Positions 31,423 through 42,569 of a stretch of 64,000 nt of DNA are shown here, in pieces. The stretch spans positions 682,001 to 746,000 of the forward strand of contig NW_023501057.1 in NCBI RefSeq assembly GCF_014066305.1. The letters run 5' to 3'. Every line of letters starts with the position of its first letter. Position 1 is the first letter of the stretch. A program made the translations under genes and the position numbers. Source of the DNA: Letharia columbiana. Taxonomy: Eukaryota > Ascomycota > Lecanoromycetes > Lecanorales > Parmeliaceae. The notes beneath the pieces are model-generated. The model did not search any database, had not been told where the DNA came from, and saw only the letters and a list, made by a program, of their open reading frames with translations.

Positions 31423-33834
31423 ATGGGCCTTGGAATCCTGGAATCTTCAAGAGTTCAGACAGTCCCCGGTTCGTTGTTCTGAGGTTTGGCTCTCAATGAC
31501 GCTGATTACTTGTGATGCTAGGGACCGCCTTCATGTATGATGATGCCAGTCGACCGACGCAGGACGGGCAACTCGAGTCGCGGCGACTGAAGTATGATAC
31601 TACAAGTGGTCCTATTCCCGTCATACTCGTGCCACAACCTAGTGACGATCCAAACGACCCTCTAGTATGAAAGAGCTTTCTAGTCGCGACATCGCTAAGC
31701 TGATGGAATTAGAATTGGCCGTTATGGAAACGTGATGCTATCCTCGCCATCCTATCAATCCTCTCGGTCATTGCCTCCACATTGAGTCCTTTGCTCGCTG
31801 CAAACACTGTCACACTATCGTTGCTCTTCGACAAAGACTTTACGCAGATGGCACTTGCCACGGGTTATCATCTGCTAGGAGTGGGCGTGGCTGGCTTCCT
31901 TTTCGTAGCCTCCGCGCGAGTTTGGGGCAAGCGTCACTTATTCTTGCTGGGTACTGTTCTTATTGTTGGCTCCAGCGTGTGGGGAGGTGCCGCCGGGACA
32001 AATTACAAAAGCTTGCTGTGGGCAAGAATCATTCAAGGGGTAGGGTTGGCGCCGTTCGAGGCGCTGGTCAACGCAAGTGTGGGAGATCTCTACTTCATTC
32101 ACGTATGCCCTACCTTGGTCTGTGAGTGCACGAAATGGACGGCCAATTGACCTGTGATATAGGAAAGAGGTAAACGCATGGCCTGCTCAAATCTTGCTCT
32201 GTTTGGTGGAGCCTTTTTCACACCCATTTTGGTGGGAAAGATCACTCATACCATAGGCTGGCCGTGGTCATTTTACTTTATCGCCATCTTCTGCGGTGCT
32301 ATGTTGCCATTTGTATTCCTTTTCGTCCCGGAAACCGCCTTCCGAAGGGACGACTCCTTAAATATTGACATCAGAGGCGAGGAGTCTTTCCAGCATAGCT
32401 CTTCTTCCAATATCACCCCTGTGTGCGAAATACGCCCCACCGAGGACGGACAAAGTCCAGACTCAAGCATTCCGGTCTCCTTCAAAAAGGATCACTTCTC
32501 AATCTCAGAACATCGCTCTACTACACAGGTCCCCCCTAAAGTCAGCTTTGCCCGCTCTCTCCTCCCCTTCAATGGCCGGAAGACAGACGAAAGCTTCTTG
32601 AGACTAGTTCTCCGTCCGATCCCCCTCTTCCTTCATCCAGCCATTTTTTGGGCATGTCTAATACAGTACGTATTTTCGGAGCCCGTATTTCCCCATTTGG
32701 AGCAAATAATGACTCTTGAGACATGTCTCGGGAGCCTTTACTCTCGATACATGTTTCAAGGCTCAATGTACCTCCTCGGATAGGCAATACTGACTGCGAA
32801 ACTGGAATCTAGAGGCGCCCTCATTGGTTGGACTGTTATGATTGGTGTGGTTCTAGCTGTAAGTCTACCTTTGGGATTTGATGCTTCCTGTTCTCTACCA
32901 AGATTTCGTCTCCAGAGACATTTTTCGACAGGATCTTGCTCTCGGAACATGTTCCCTGACTCGAAAATCATCTTGAATAAGTAATGCTAACTCCGAAAAC
33001 TTGAAGGCGATATTTCTCGGACCCCCCCTTTGGTTCGACGAAGTACACACCGGCTATATGTACACAGGACCATTTATTGGAGCAATATTGGGCTTCCTTT
33101 TAGCAGGTTTGTTAGCTGATTGGAGCACAAAGATAATGATTCGGAGGAACAACGGAGTTTATGAACCGGAGTTCCGTATCATACTTGTCGCGGCACAATT
33201 GGTATGTGGATGTGCGGGACTGTATGGATTTGGGATCACAGCAAATAACGTTGCGAAATATGGTTGGTTTTGGCCAGATTTTTTTTACGCGCTGGAGGTA
33301 ATGGGCATGGGTGAGTTCGGCCGCGTATTTCGAATCAATTCTATCTCCAATCCACCGTGGTCTGACAATGATCACAGTCCTCGGCGCTGTTTCTAGTGCA
33401 TTGTACATCGTCGATGCACATCGTAAGCTCTTCTTGTCCTATAGAAAAGCTGTCATTCGAAACATGCTAATAGCTACTCAGGGGATATCGCTGTCGAAGC
33501 CTTTACATGCCTTCTAATGTGCGTCTTCCGTGTCCTGATGCAATAGGTTGACTGATTTCTTCGACCAGATTCAAAAACCTGTTCAGCTTCGGGTTAACGT
33601 GGGGAGCGTACCATTGGCTTGTTCAAGGCGGCATACTAAAAGTTTTCTACGTCATTGCAAGCATTCAGGTTGGCATTTGCCTGCTGAGTATTCCCATGTG
33701 TAAGATACTGCAAAAACCTTTGCGCATCTTTCTAGTCTTCACTTGTGCTGACTGCATCTACAGATGTCTTGGGTAAGAAGAATAGAGCTTTCTTCAGCCG
33801 GCACGACTTGTTGAAGATGACGCATCTCTGGTGA
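31423..33834 (+). CDS. Major facilitator superfamily (MFS) transporter
   Basis: Ten exons (31423-31468, 31522-31664, 31713-32102, 32163-32665, 32813-32858, 33007-33310, 33378-33422, 33482-33518, 33569-33699, 33764-33834) keep frame and give 571 residues. The N-terminus MGLGILESS..VPGTAFMYDD and PQPSDDPNDPLNWPLWKRDA is typical of a fungal DHA1-like group. Transmembrane segments follow, with motif A as VWGKRHLFLLG, a long cytosolic loop (about 225-300), FWACLIQGALIGWTVMIGVV and AIFLGPPLWFDEVHTGYMYT. The substrate is unknown. Nine introns is many for such a gene. Introns four and five (32666-32812 and 32859-33006) are 147 and 148 nt and resemble each other and introns of the M20 peptidase gene. 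The gene stands alone beside an AT-rich gap. Confidence 0.86.
32666..32812 (+). mobile_element. Introner-like element (MFS intron 4)
   Basis: This 147-nt intron starts GTACGTATTTTCGGAGCCCG, carries the palindrome GAGACATGTCTC, then ACATGTTTCAAGGCTC, and ends with the branch region GGCAATACTGACTGCGAA and TCTAG. It aligns along its length with the peptidase intron at 47885-48032. Confidence 0.65.
32859..33006 (+). mobile_element. Introner-like element (MFS intron 5)
   Basis: This 148-nt intron begins GTAAGT, has the palindrome GGAACATGTTCC preceded by GCTCTC, then GACTCGAAAATC, and the branch region AAGTAATGCTAACTCCGAA. The 3' half matches intron 4 and the element at 6991-7121; its 5' half is more diverged. 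Confidence 0.6.
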
Positions 33835-34784
33835 AGAAGGATATCATCTTGCATATTGATTTGATTTTGAGCGGACATCGTAACGGATACCCAGGCATTC
33901 TATGAGCGAGCCGTTCTAATAGTAGTAGAACCGCAACGTGGACCATAAAGCGAAAACATTTTGGTAAAAGCATCAGGACCAGGCTCGGGTGGCGTACACA
34001 TCGTCTGTGCAATTGAAAGAATTTGGGGCACCCTCGCAGAAATGGTGACAGTTGTGATCAGACGAACCCTCAATTAATGTTCCTGTTAGCGAGGGAAAAT
34101 TCTCTTGTTTGCTTCACAGAACACCTATATTCGGGGTTTCTTGAGATTAATATTTATCTTAGTCTGGTTGATATCCGTAAATGTGTGCTTGAGTTGATAG
34201 GAGGAAGCCTTGCGATTCATCTTTCTCTCGTTCAACAACCTGTCTGACTGTAGAGCTTGAAGTTTTCAGCTTCTGACTCTTCGGAAGTCTCGCACGCAAT
34301 CTCCGCCTCTATGCATCAGTGTTGCTCGATCCTATTACATATAGCTGCCAGTATCGTATGGACCGCTACACTTAGTACAAGCTAAAGACTAAAGTTGATA
34401 GGATCCAGTCCCAAATAGCGAACATTTGATTTAATAGGCAGTGACAATGGAAGTATTACGAAATGTGCCTTGGGGTAGAGACTGGTTTTGTATTTGCGAG
34501 CTCCTATCTAGAATAGCAGGGTCTCCGCGAGGAGAAGAAGTACTCTTTGAAGGCTGGGATGATGGATCAAAAGAAAAAAAGACCTCTGCAGTTCAGCCGA
34601 TTGAGCTGACTAGACGACCCTCCTGCTCTCTACCTTTCGCGCACAGCATGACAAACAACGTGCAAGATGGAAGACAACTGCAAAGACCTGGTGGTTACAT
34701 CTCAGCTTTCCGTACACCACTCCGCTCGTTTCAGTGACGATGATAACCAAGGCCAAGTCAGAGCAGATGGGGCCATGGAGGTCC
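33835..34784. other. Intergenic gap, convergent 3' ends
   Basis: This is sequence between the MFS transporter and 14-3-3 stops. A 98-codon plus-strand frame at 34441-34737 shows no family features. No repeat was found. Confidence 0.4.
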
Positions 34785-36082
34785 CTATGTTTCAGAAGGA
34801 CGCGCAGCCTCGGCGGGAGCCTCGCTAGCTGCAGAGGTCTCAGCCTTGGGCTCGGCTGCCTTTTCACCCTCCTTCGATGCCTCACCACTTGGGGCAGCCT
34901 CAGCGTCACCGCCATCTGACGAAGTCCAGAGGGTAAGGTTGTCGCGGAGCAGCTGCATGATGAGAGTGCTGTCGCGGTAGGATTCCTCAGAGAGGGAGTC
35001 GAGCTCCGCGATTGCGTCGTCGAATGCCTGCTTGGCAAGGTGGCAAGCGCGATCGGGTGAATTCAGGATCTCGTAATAGAAGACCGAGAAGTTCAAAGCA
35101 AGACCAAGGCGAATAGGATGCGTGGGAGTGAGCTCGGTCTGGGCAACGTCTGTAGCGTTCTATCTTGAGGTGAGCAGGCTGCTGGCGCATTTATATGAAG
35201 GTGTCATACCTTGTACGCCTCATGGGCAGCAGTAGCAGCAACCTTACGCTTTTCACCTGACGCAAACTCGGCAAGGTAACGATGGTAGTCTCCCTTCCTA
35301 AATCTCATACTTAGCATGTGTTGCAATGCCGAGTTTTTTGCTCATCTCCTTCTTCGCCTCACATACATCTTGTGGTAGAACACCTTTGATTCGCCTGACT
35401 CGGCCTTGGGGATGAGGGATTCATCCAACACATCAAGCACATCTTGACATACACGCTCGAGTTCTGTCTCGATCTTCTGGCGGTAATCGCGGATGGTACC
35501 AACGTGCTTGTCTGAGCCCTTCGACTCCTCTTTCTGCTCGATTGACGAGATTATGCGCCAGGAAGCACGTCGGGTTCCAACGACATTCTTGTATGCAACT
35601 GAAAGGAGGTTCCGCTCATCCACCGTGAGTTCACCGCCAATCTAATCTTCGCATCAGATATTGATCCCTCTCATACTGTTTGTCCTGCTTGTTTGGTGGC
35701 TAGAGATGTAGTACCTTTGCAACTTCCTGCGTAGTGTGAGCATGGAGAACGTTAAATGGATTCATTTAACTGACCTTCATGTACGTAACCATTTCTGAAA
35801 CGCGTCAATGTCAGTATTAGATCTATCGTGATGACGAGCCTGAAATTAATGCGTACCATCGTAGCGCTCGGCTTGCTCACACAGCCTCGCAAGAAATGTC
35901 TTGCTGTAAGACACTTTAGTCAACCGCCAAGTCTGTTAGGAGGAGAATAGGTGAGTACCTTTCACGCTGTAAAAGTTATTCTCGGGTCAGCTATTGTTCA
36001 AGACGGGCTTTATGGCGGAGGGGGTTGGTGTGAGGGACCGCCCGGACAGATAGGCGCGTTGATAACTTACCTCACTCGTCAT
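34785..36082 (-). CDS. 14-3-3 protein
   Basis: Eight exons (36082-36071, 35966-35959, 35903-35857, 35794-35775, 35726-35715, 35641-35367, 35297-35210, 35159-34785) give 278 residues. The sequence is a canonical 14-3-3: [93 protein letters not shown] and [10 protein letters not shown]. The acidic Ala/Glu/Ser tail (about 238-278) is longer than in most relatives. The protein dimerises and binds phosphoserine/threonine motifs on many signalling clients. Exon 2 is only 8 nt (encoding RE plus two bases of Ser) and exon 5 only 12 nt (EVAK). Both are forced by the protein family, so the model is firm. Confidence 0.95.
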
Positions 36083-37109
36083 GGTGTATCAAGTCGGTCT
36101 ATGTGAGAAGTGGAAAGTGACTTCTGATCTTAGCAAGATTTGATGCAGATATGTGCGACGTATCAATCGATGGAATACACTCGAGGACAGACTTGGTAGA
36201 AGAGTGGTGGTGAGGTTTTGACAGCAAATTACGGCAGCCGCGCAATAAGCGACGACGACGCTAATCAGCCCTACCCTGGGCCCAAACAAACATTGGGATC
36301 GTTGTAGCAATGCCCTGCAATTGCCTTTAGCTGCAGATGCTTTGCGTTCAAGTCAAGTGCAGCATACGCTTACTGCCATCTTCCACAATATGGATGACAA
36401 GACACTTAATCTACGGTTACGAAACCCCAAACGAACGCGATGTACTTTGACTACTGGCTTTGTTAGAGAATGATCTCGAATCTACGTTTGGTGTCTTTGC
36501 ACGGCTCTAGACCCTAAGAAGACGTTTATGGATATCGGGACCTTGCTGTTAATCGATGTTCCGCTTGGGGGAAGGATGGCTAACCATCTGCCCTTGTGCC
36601 CGACAATTCAGCACCTAGGTTTCGGTCCTCTCGAAACCAATGCTCTTCTTTCTCTGTCCGCTCCATTTCCACGAGCGTAGCATGTAACGGCATAAAGCAT
36701 TGGTAATCTTTGGATATGAGTAGTATTACAATCTCCATGTTGTTCTATAGCAATAGAAATGCGCAATTACTCGTTATAGGTGACTCGTGCGAGTCACTGC
36801 TCTCTCGTAGGCAATGAACGCCGCTGAGTAAATGGAGTTTGAGGCTCTGCTGGAACCCTGCGGGAACGAATGAGACTAGGACAAATGTTCTGCCGTAAGA
36901 GAGAAAAATCAACCAATCAAAGCAAAGGACACGTTCATGCGAGGATAATCACCAATAGGTTTTCTTTCCCCTAGAATGCTATATCCTCCACGTCGTTCTT
37001 TCAGACGGTATACTTCTTGCCACTACCGCTTTGTAAGACGCCCTTTCCAAGAAGCATTGGACTTCTGCCGGTCAGTGTCCCAACGCAATCCTTTCTTTTT
37101 GAGGACACT
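36083..37109. other. Intergenic gap, divergent promoter region
   Basis: This is the shared upstream region of 14-3-3 and the calcium pump. GTAAGACGCC near 37031 could be a 5' UTR splice donor for the pump gene, but no acceptor stands out. Nothing else is evident. Confidence 0.4.
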
Positions 37110-40100
37110 ATGGACGCTTCATACCTCTCCTCAACCGAGCAGAGTCTGGAGCACTTTCAAGTCGATGAACAGCAAGGTCTCTCCGAGCAACAGGTTCGGA
37201 GATCTTTAGAAAAGTATGGGCGCAACGGTACTGTGCATCATCACATCTCTATCCGCAAGACTGTGCTAATGTTACCTCCATAGCATTGCCAGAAGACCCT
37301 CCAACGCCTTTGTGGCAGCTTATACTCGAGCAATTCAAAGACCAGCTCGTCATAATACTGTTGGGATCAGCTGCAATATCGTTTGTCCTCGCTTTGTTCG
37401 AAGACGGGGAAGGATGGACTGCCTTCGTGGATCCAGCAGTTGTCGGTGCTCTCAGCCCTGATTAAGTAGGAAGTACGCTGACTCATGAACAGATCCTGAC
37501 CATCCTAATTTTAAATGCGGTCGTTGGAGTTTCGCAGGAAAGTAGCGCAGAAAAGGCTATTGCGGCGCTACAGGAGTACTCTGCAAATGAAGCCAAGGTG
37601 GTCCGAAACGGCGCGCTGAAGCGCATAAAAGCGGATGACCTCGTCCCTGGAGATGTCATTTCGGTGGCAGTGGGGGATCGGATTCCTGCGGATTGCAGAG
37701 TACTATCGATCCAGAGCAACAGCTTCCGTGTTGATCAGGCAATCCTGACTGGGGAAAGTGAAAGCGTTGGCAAAGACACCATGGCGCTTCAAGATTCGAG
37801 AGCTGTTAAACAGGATCAAGTCAACATGCTCTTCTCGGGTACCACCGTGTCCACAGGCCACGCCACTGCTTTAGTTGTTCTGACGGGAGCATCGACGGCT
37901 ATCGGAGATATTCATGAAAGCATTACGTCGCAAATCTCTGAGCCCACGCCGTTGAAGCAGAAACTGAACGATTTTGGAGACATGCTCGCAAAGGTTATCA
38001 CAGTCATCTGCATTCTTGTCTGGCTGATCAATATCCAACACTTCAACGATCCTTCACATGGCAGCTGGGCTAAAGGAGCTATCTACTATCTCAAGGTATA
38101 GTCAACTGGGTCCGACTCGAAATTGAGGTACTAAATGAGCGGACAGATTGCCGTATCCCTTGGCGTTGCAGCAATTCCGGAGGGTCTAGCTGTTGTCATC
38201 ACGACTTGTCTTGCTCTAGGGACTCGAAAAATGGCGGCTAAGAATGCAGTAGTCCGAAGTCTGCCCTCTGTTGAGACACTTGGAAGCTGTAGCGTGATTT
38301 GCTCCGACAAGACTGGTACTCTGACGACAAACCAGATGAGTGTCAACAAGATGGTGTTCTTGAATGAATCTGGCACCGATCTCGAGGAAATCGATGTACA
38401 AGGTACGACATTTTCTCCAGAAGGCGGCATTCTATCGGGTGGCAAGTATATGAACGATCTAGCAGCGTCGTCTTCGATGGTCTTGAAGATGACAGAAGTC
38501 GCCGCATTATGTAACGAGTCGCAATTATCTTTCGATCCAAGGAACATGACATATAGCAACGTTGGCGAGCCCACTGAAGGCGCACTACGTGTTCTTGTGG
38601 AAAAGATAGGCACACCGGAGCCAGCCATAAACCAAGCGGCTAGAGAGTTGCCCGTACATGAGAGAATGCACCATGCCAGCAAGTATTTTGAGGAGAAGAA
38701 TCCGCTTCTTGCCACATATGAATTCTCACGAGACCGCAAGAGTATGTCTGTTCTTGTTGGCAACGGCCCGCAACAACGTCTTCTTGTGAAGGGAGCGCCA
38801 GAGTCAGTCCTGGAGCGATGCACACATGCTTTACTGGGTTCCAACGGAAAGCGGGTCTCGCTGAATGAAAAGCTCACAAGTCTTATATCCGAGGAGGTTG
38901 TCGAATATGGGAACCGTGGGCTTCGAGTCATTGCGCTTGCCAGTGTCGAAGATGTGGGATCCAATCCTCTACTAAGCTCAGCAAAGACTACGGAAGAGTA
39001 CACTCGCTTGGAGACAAACATGACCTTGATCGGCTTAGTAGGCATGCTTGATCCGCCACGACCTGAGGTTGCAGAGTCCATCATGAAATGCAGAGAGGCA
39101 GGCATTCGTGTGGTGGTCATTACCGGAGATAATCAGAATACAGCCGAGACAATCTGTCGTCAGATTGGCGTTTTTGGCGATCACGAAGACCTGAAAGGGA
39201 AGAGTTATACGGGCAGAGAATTTGATGCCTTGAGTGAGGGCGAAAAGCTCCAGGCTGCCAAGACAGCACTACTCTTCTCTCGAACGGAGCCCACCCACAA
39301 GTCTCAACTTGTGGATCTATTACAGTCAAGCGGTGAAGTCGTCGCAATGACAGGCGATGGAGTGAATGACGCTCCTGCGCTTAAGAAATCCGACATTGGT
39401 GTTGCCATGGGATCTGGAACGGACGTCGCTAAGCTAGCTGCGGACATGGTACTCGCGGATAACAATTTCGCAACGATAGAAAGCGCTGTCGAAGAAGGCA
39501 GATCGATCTACAACAACACCCAGCAGTTCATCCGCTACCTAATCTCGTCCAACATTGGAGAAGTTGTCTCGATATTTCTAACAGCAGCAGCCGGAATGCC
39601 GGAGGCATTGATACCTGTACAGCTGCTGTGGGTGAACCTCGTTACTGACGGTCTACCAGCGACGGCGTTATCATTCAACCCTCCAGATCACGACGTCATG
39701 AGAAGACCACCCCGGGGCCGCGATGAAGCTCTTGTCAGCGGATGGCTGTTCTTTAGATATATGGTTATTGGCATTTACGTTGGTGGAGCGACAGTCTTCG
39801 GATATGCCTGGTGGTTCATGTTCAATTCGGAAGGTCCTCAAATCACGTTCTGGCAACTGGTGAGCATATGACGAGAAAATTCAAGGCTGCATTTGATGCT
39901 AACAAGGTCCATGTAGTCTCACTTCCACCGGTGTTCATCACAGTTCCCAGAGATTGGTTGTGAGATGTTCTCGAACGACAGCGCAAAAGCTGCGTCCACA
40001 ATCTCGCTTTCGATGTAAGTACATTCCAAGTATTCGAAGCATCACGCATTAACGATTCTCAGCTTGGTCGTCATTGAGATGCTCAATGCTATGAACGCCC

Positions 40101-40426
40101 TCTCATCTAGCGAATCTCTTCTGACACTCCCACTGTGGGACAATATGATCCTAGTCTATGCCATTACATTGTCAATGGTCCTTCACTTCGCTCTACTCTA
40201 CACCCCTTTCCTACAGACGCTCTTCTCCATTGTCCCACTGAATTGGAACGAGTGGCAGGCGGTGCTACTAATAAGCATACCCGTTATGTAGGTTGATATC
40301 AAAGTCTACGTGGCCTCGAATAGGTGCTAATGAGCCTCTACTAGATTCATCGACGAGATCCTAAAATTCTTTGAGCGGAAGATCTACCTACCCAAGCCTT
40401 TGGAGATCAGAGCCAAAAAAGAATAG
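37110..40426 (+). CDS. SERCA-type calcium-transporting P-type ATPase
   Basis: Seven exons (37110-37227, 37284-37441, 37493-38095, 38147-39859, 39917-40014, 40063-40287, 40345-40426) give 998 residues, the usual SERCA length. Motifs in order are [33 protein letters not shown] (actuator TGES), [20 protein letters not shown] (calcium site PEGL), [20 protein letters not shown] (phosphorylated Asp), [53 protein letters not shown] and [20 protein letters not shown]. The C-terminal membrane helices ([20 protein letters not shown]) are split over three small introns. It should pump Ca2+ into the ER or Golgi. The donor at 37442 (GTCGGT) is weak and was chosen to give [16 protein letters not shown]. 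Confidence 0.94.
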
Positions 40427-40922
40427 GCGGTGTTATTGGGTTTGCGGACCATACACTCACGAGCAATCTCGGAGGCTTATCGAAACTAGGAGCATAGAGA
40501 CGAATGAAATAGAATATAGATACAAGCACCCTTTTCACCTACTCTACTTTGATTATCTCAGACTTTGTGCGATGCTCCAAGCCTAGGGCACCAGGCCGTG
40601 GTAAATCTGCCAAGAAGCACTAGTCCCGAGCAGGCAGGTGCTGTCTTCACACGTAGAATAATAATAATAATACTCTGTGGAGAACTCACTTGAAATTTCT
40701 TAAGAAGTACCTTTTGTATAACATTTGAACGATAATCACCGAAGTGTGCTCGTTTATCATATTAGCATCAGATAGACCAGTGTGTGGAAAATGTTTTGGA
40801 TGTGATCTCAATTATGTGTCTGCCGCATCGTTCCTCTACCTGCTAATGCTAAACCTGAACTCCTCGCCTAGGCCTTATCCACCCTAGCACCATCGCTATG
40901 CATTTTCCAATCCATCTCCAAC
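40427..40922. other. Intergenic gap, convergent 3' ends
   Basis: This is sequence between the calcium pump and Hsp20 stops. It has a short AATAATAATAATA run near 40659. No gene is seen. Confidence 0.4.
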
Positions 40923-41663
40923 CTACTCAATGTTGATCCTCCTCGAATCCTTAGCTAGAACCTTGGGAACGACGACGGATAGTATGCCGTTAGAGAGCGA
41001 CGCCTTGACATTCTCAAGCTCAACTCTCCCCGGGAAGCTAAATCGTCTCTCGAACTCCCCAACAGAGCGTTCGCTGACCCAGTACTTGAAGCTCGGCTCT
41101 GCAGCTTTCTTGGTCTCGGCCGTCGGTGCTACCTCAGCGGCGGTGCTGGCAGGTGTCTTGGCCCCCTCAGCAGCCTCACTCTCAGCCCCCGCATCGACAT
41201 ATTCGTCTTCAACGCTGGCCTTCTGGTAGCTGGCCGACTTCTCTGAAACGTTGTCGTTGGCTGCTTCGTTATCGACAGCCCTTGCTGGTTCGGCTGCTTC
41301 TGCTGCTTCGTTGGTCTTGGTGGCCTCGATGCCTGTCCGACCACGGATCACAAGAGTCCGATCGTCTAAGAATTCGATATCGAGATCCTTCCGTTCGAGG
41401 CCTGGCATTTCGCCTTGGAGCTCGTAGCTGGCGCCAATTTCTCGGACATCGAACCTTGGCGTGAAGGTTCGACGAGCCTGCTGACGAGACGAGGGCACGA
41501 GGTCGGCTGTCGCACTGTCGAGCAGACGGAAAAGGGGCGCGAAATCGCTGCCCAGGGTGTTGAAATGAGGGAAGAATGGTGTGGTGAACATTGTGCGAGT
41601 TGGTGTGGACGCCTTGCAGACGCGAGGGATGGAGCGGGTGGAGACGATGCGGTATGGTTGCAT
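40923..41663 (-). CDS. Small heat shock protein (Hsp20/alpha-crystallin, Hsp30 type)
   Basis: A single exon of 246 residues. The alpha-crystallin domain starts at about residue 68 (FTPRFDVREIGASYELQGEM, PGLERKDLDIEFLDDRTLVI) and is interrupted by about 65 acidic, Ala/Glu-rich residues. It resumes with YWVSERSVGEFERRFSFPG and VELENVKASLSNGILSVVVP. Such an insert is usual for fungal Hsp30 proteins. It should be a cytosolic holdase that keeps unfolding proteins soluble. The N-terminal 60 residues are Phe/Pro-rich (MFTTPFFPHFNTLGSDFAPL) and fit the oligomerisation arm. Upstream are a TATA box and heat-shock elements, listed separately. Confidence 0.93.
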   Translation of the reverse strand: MQPYRIVSTRSIPRVCKASTPTRTMFTTPFFPHFNTLGSDFAPLFRLLDSATADLVPSSRQQARRTFTPRFDVREIGASYELQGEMPGLERKDLDIEFLDDRTLVIRGRTGIEATKTNEAAEAAEPARAVDNEAANDNVSEKSASYQKASVEDEYVDAGAESEAAEGAKTPASTAAEVAPTAETKKAAEPSFKYWVSERSVGEFERRFSFPGRVELENVKASLSNGILSVVVPKVLAKDSRRINIE

Positions 41664-41831
41664 TGTTTGGTTTGGCTTTGTGCGAGTATGTTCTGTTGTG
41701 GTAGATTTAGAATGTTGAGGAAGATTTCTTGTGTTTTGGGAGAGATGGCTCAGAATGTAAAGTAGTCTTCGTTCGACTTTTGGTTTTTGTCTTTTGAGAA
41801 TGATGAGGAGTCGAGTCGGTGCTGCTGGGAA

Positions 41832-41839
41832 TATTTATA
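41832..41839 (-). promoter_or_regulatory. TATA box of Hsp20 gene
   Basis: The minus strand reads TATAAATA about 170 bases upstream of the Hsp20 start codon. A clear TATA box fits a strongly induced gene. Confidence 0.6.
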
Positions 41840-41853
41840 CCCCAGCAGACCAA

Positions 41854-41874
41854 TTCTAGAAAATGCTCGATTCT
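41854..41874 (-). promoter_or_regulatory. Candidate heat-shock element
   Basis: TTCTAGAA is an inverted TTC/GAA pair, and a further TTC lies in the same five-base phase at 41871. It stands just upstream of the TATA box, where heat-shock factor (Hsf1) sites are expected. Confidence 0.55.
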
Positions 41875-41973
41875 ACCAGTATGCTTACCCATCTCAAGCA
41901 CATCATTTCGATTCCGAAGTTCGTAGATATTTCCATGCTTACCCATCATGGTGGCAACGACTCGAATTATCGA

Positions 41974-41986
41974 GAAGCTTCGGTTC
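41974..41986 (-). promoter_or_regulatory. Second candidate heat-shock element
   Basis: GAAGCTTC with another TTC close behind gives a GAA/TTC array about 310 bases upstream of Hsp20. The spacing is less regular than in the proximal site. Confidence 0.35.
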
Positions 41987-42569
41987 CAGACGCACTATAC
42001 CCGATTAGGTTGTCGTTGACTCCGCTGCGGGTTACAAAAGTGGCAATGGGCACGAAAGACAGAATCTGTTGTGCACAGCACAATCTGCTCGAAGGGCATC
42101 TGCTCAACGATTGACAATCTCTTTGGCTTGATTGTCATCACTGTGTGAATTCGAAAATACCACGCTTCAATCATCACCTCTTTTTTTTTGAGATAATTTG
42201 CCTTAAGTGTGACTTATGGTATTGACAACGTCAACGGCTGAATGGAATGATGAGACCAAGAATCTCAGCACATCACCGTCGATGGAAAGCACGAGATGTA
42301 CATGTATAAATTTGGATAGATACTTCCTCCAATGGCTCATGCGACCATGCAATCTAAGTACAACAGAAATGAAATGCTATGGCTACACTCGGAATCCAAT
42401 TACCTATTACCAGGTAACAACACGCGCATGCATATGCATTGTCCTTTGCTCTCTAGGTATGGCCCAAGAGCAACTCCCGCTAAACTCTTTACCTACATTA
42501 CGACTTTTCCTTTGCATGCTATACCCTTTGCCTGCACGGCCTAAGGCTGCAAGCACTCTCAGCCTAGAT

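Larger units (their letters stand above)
41664..42569. other. Hsp20 promoter and 3' flank of the upstream gene
   Basis: The first 320 bases hold the Hsp20 promoter signals. Plus-strand frames such as 42216-42842 have no family features and are taken as chance. Confidence 0.45.

Noticed and set aside
38131..39120. Long minus-strand open frame (329 codons) opposite the calcium pump
   Set aside because: It lies wholly within a conserved SERCA exon, has no recognisable domain and is explained by codon bias on the other strand.
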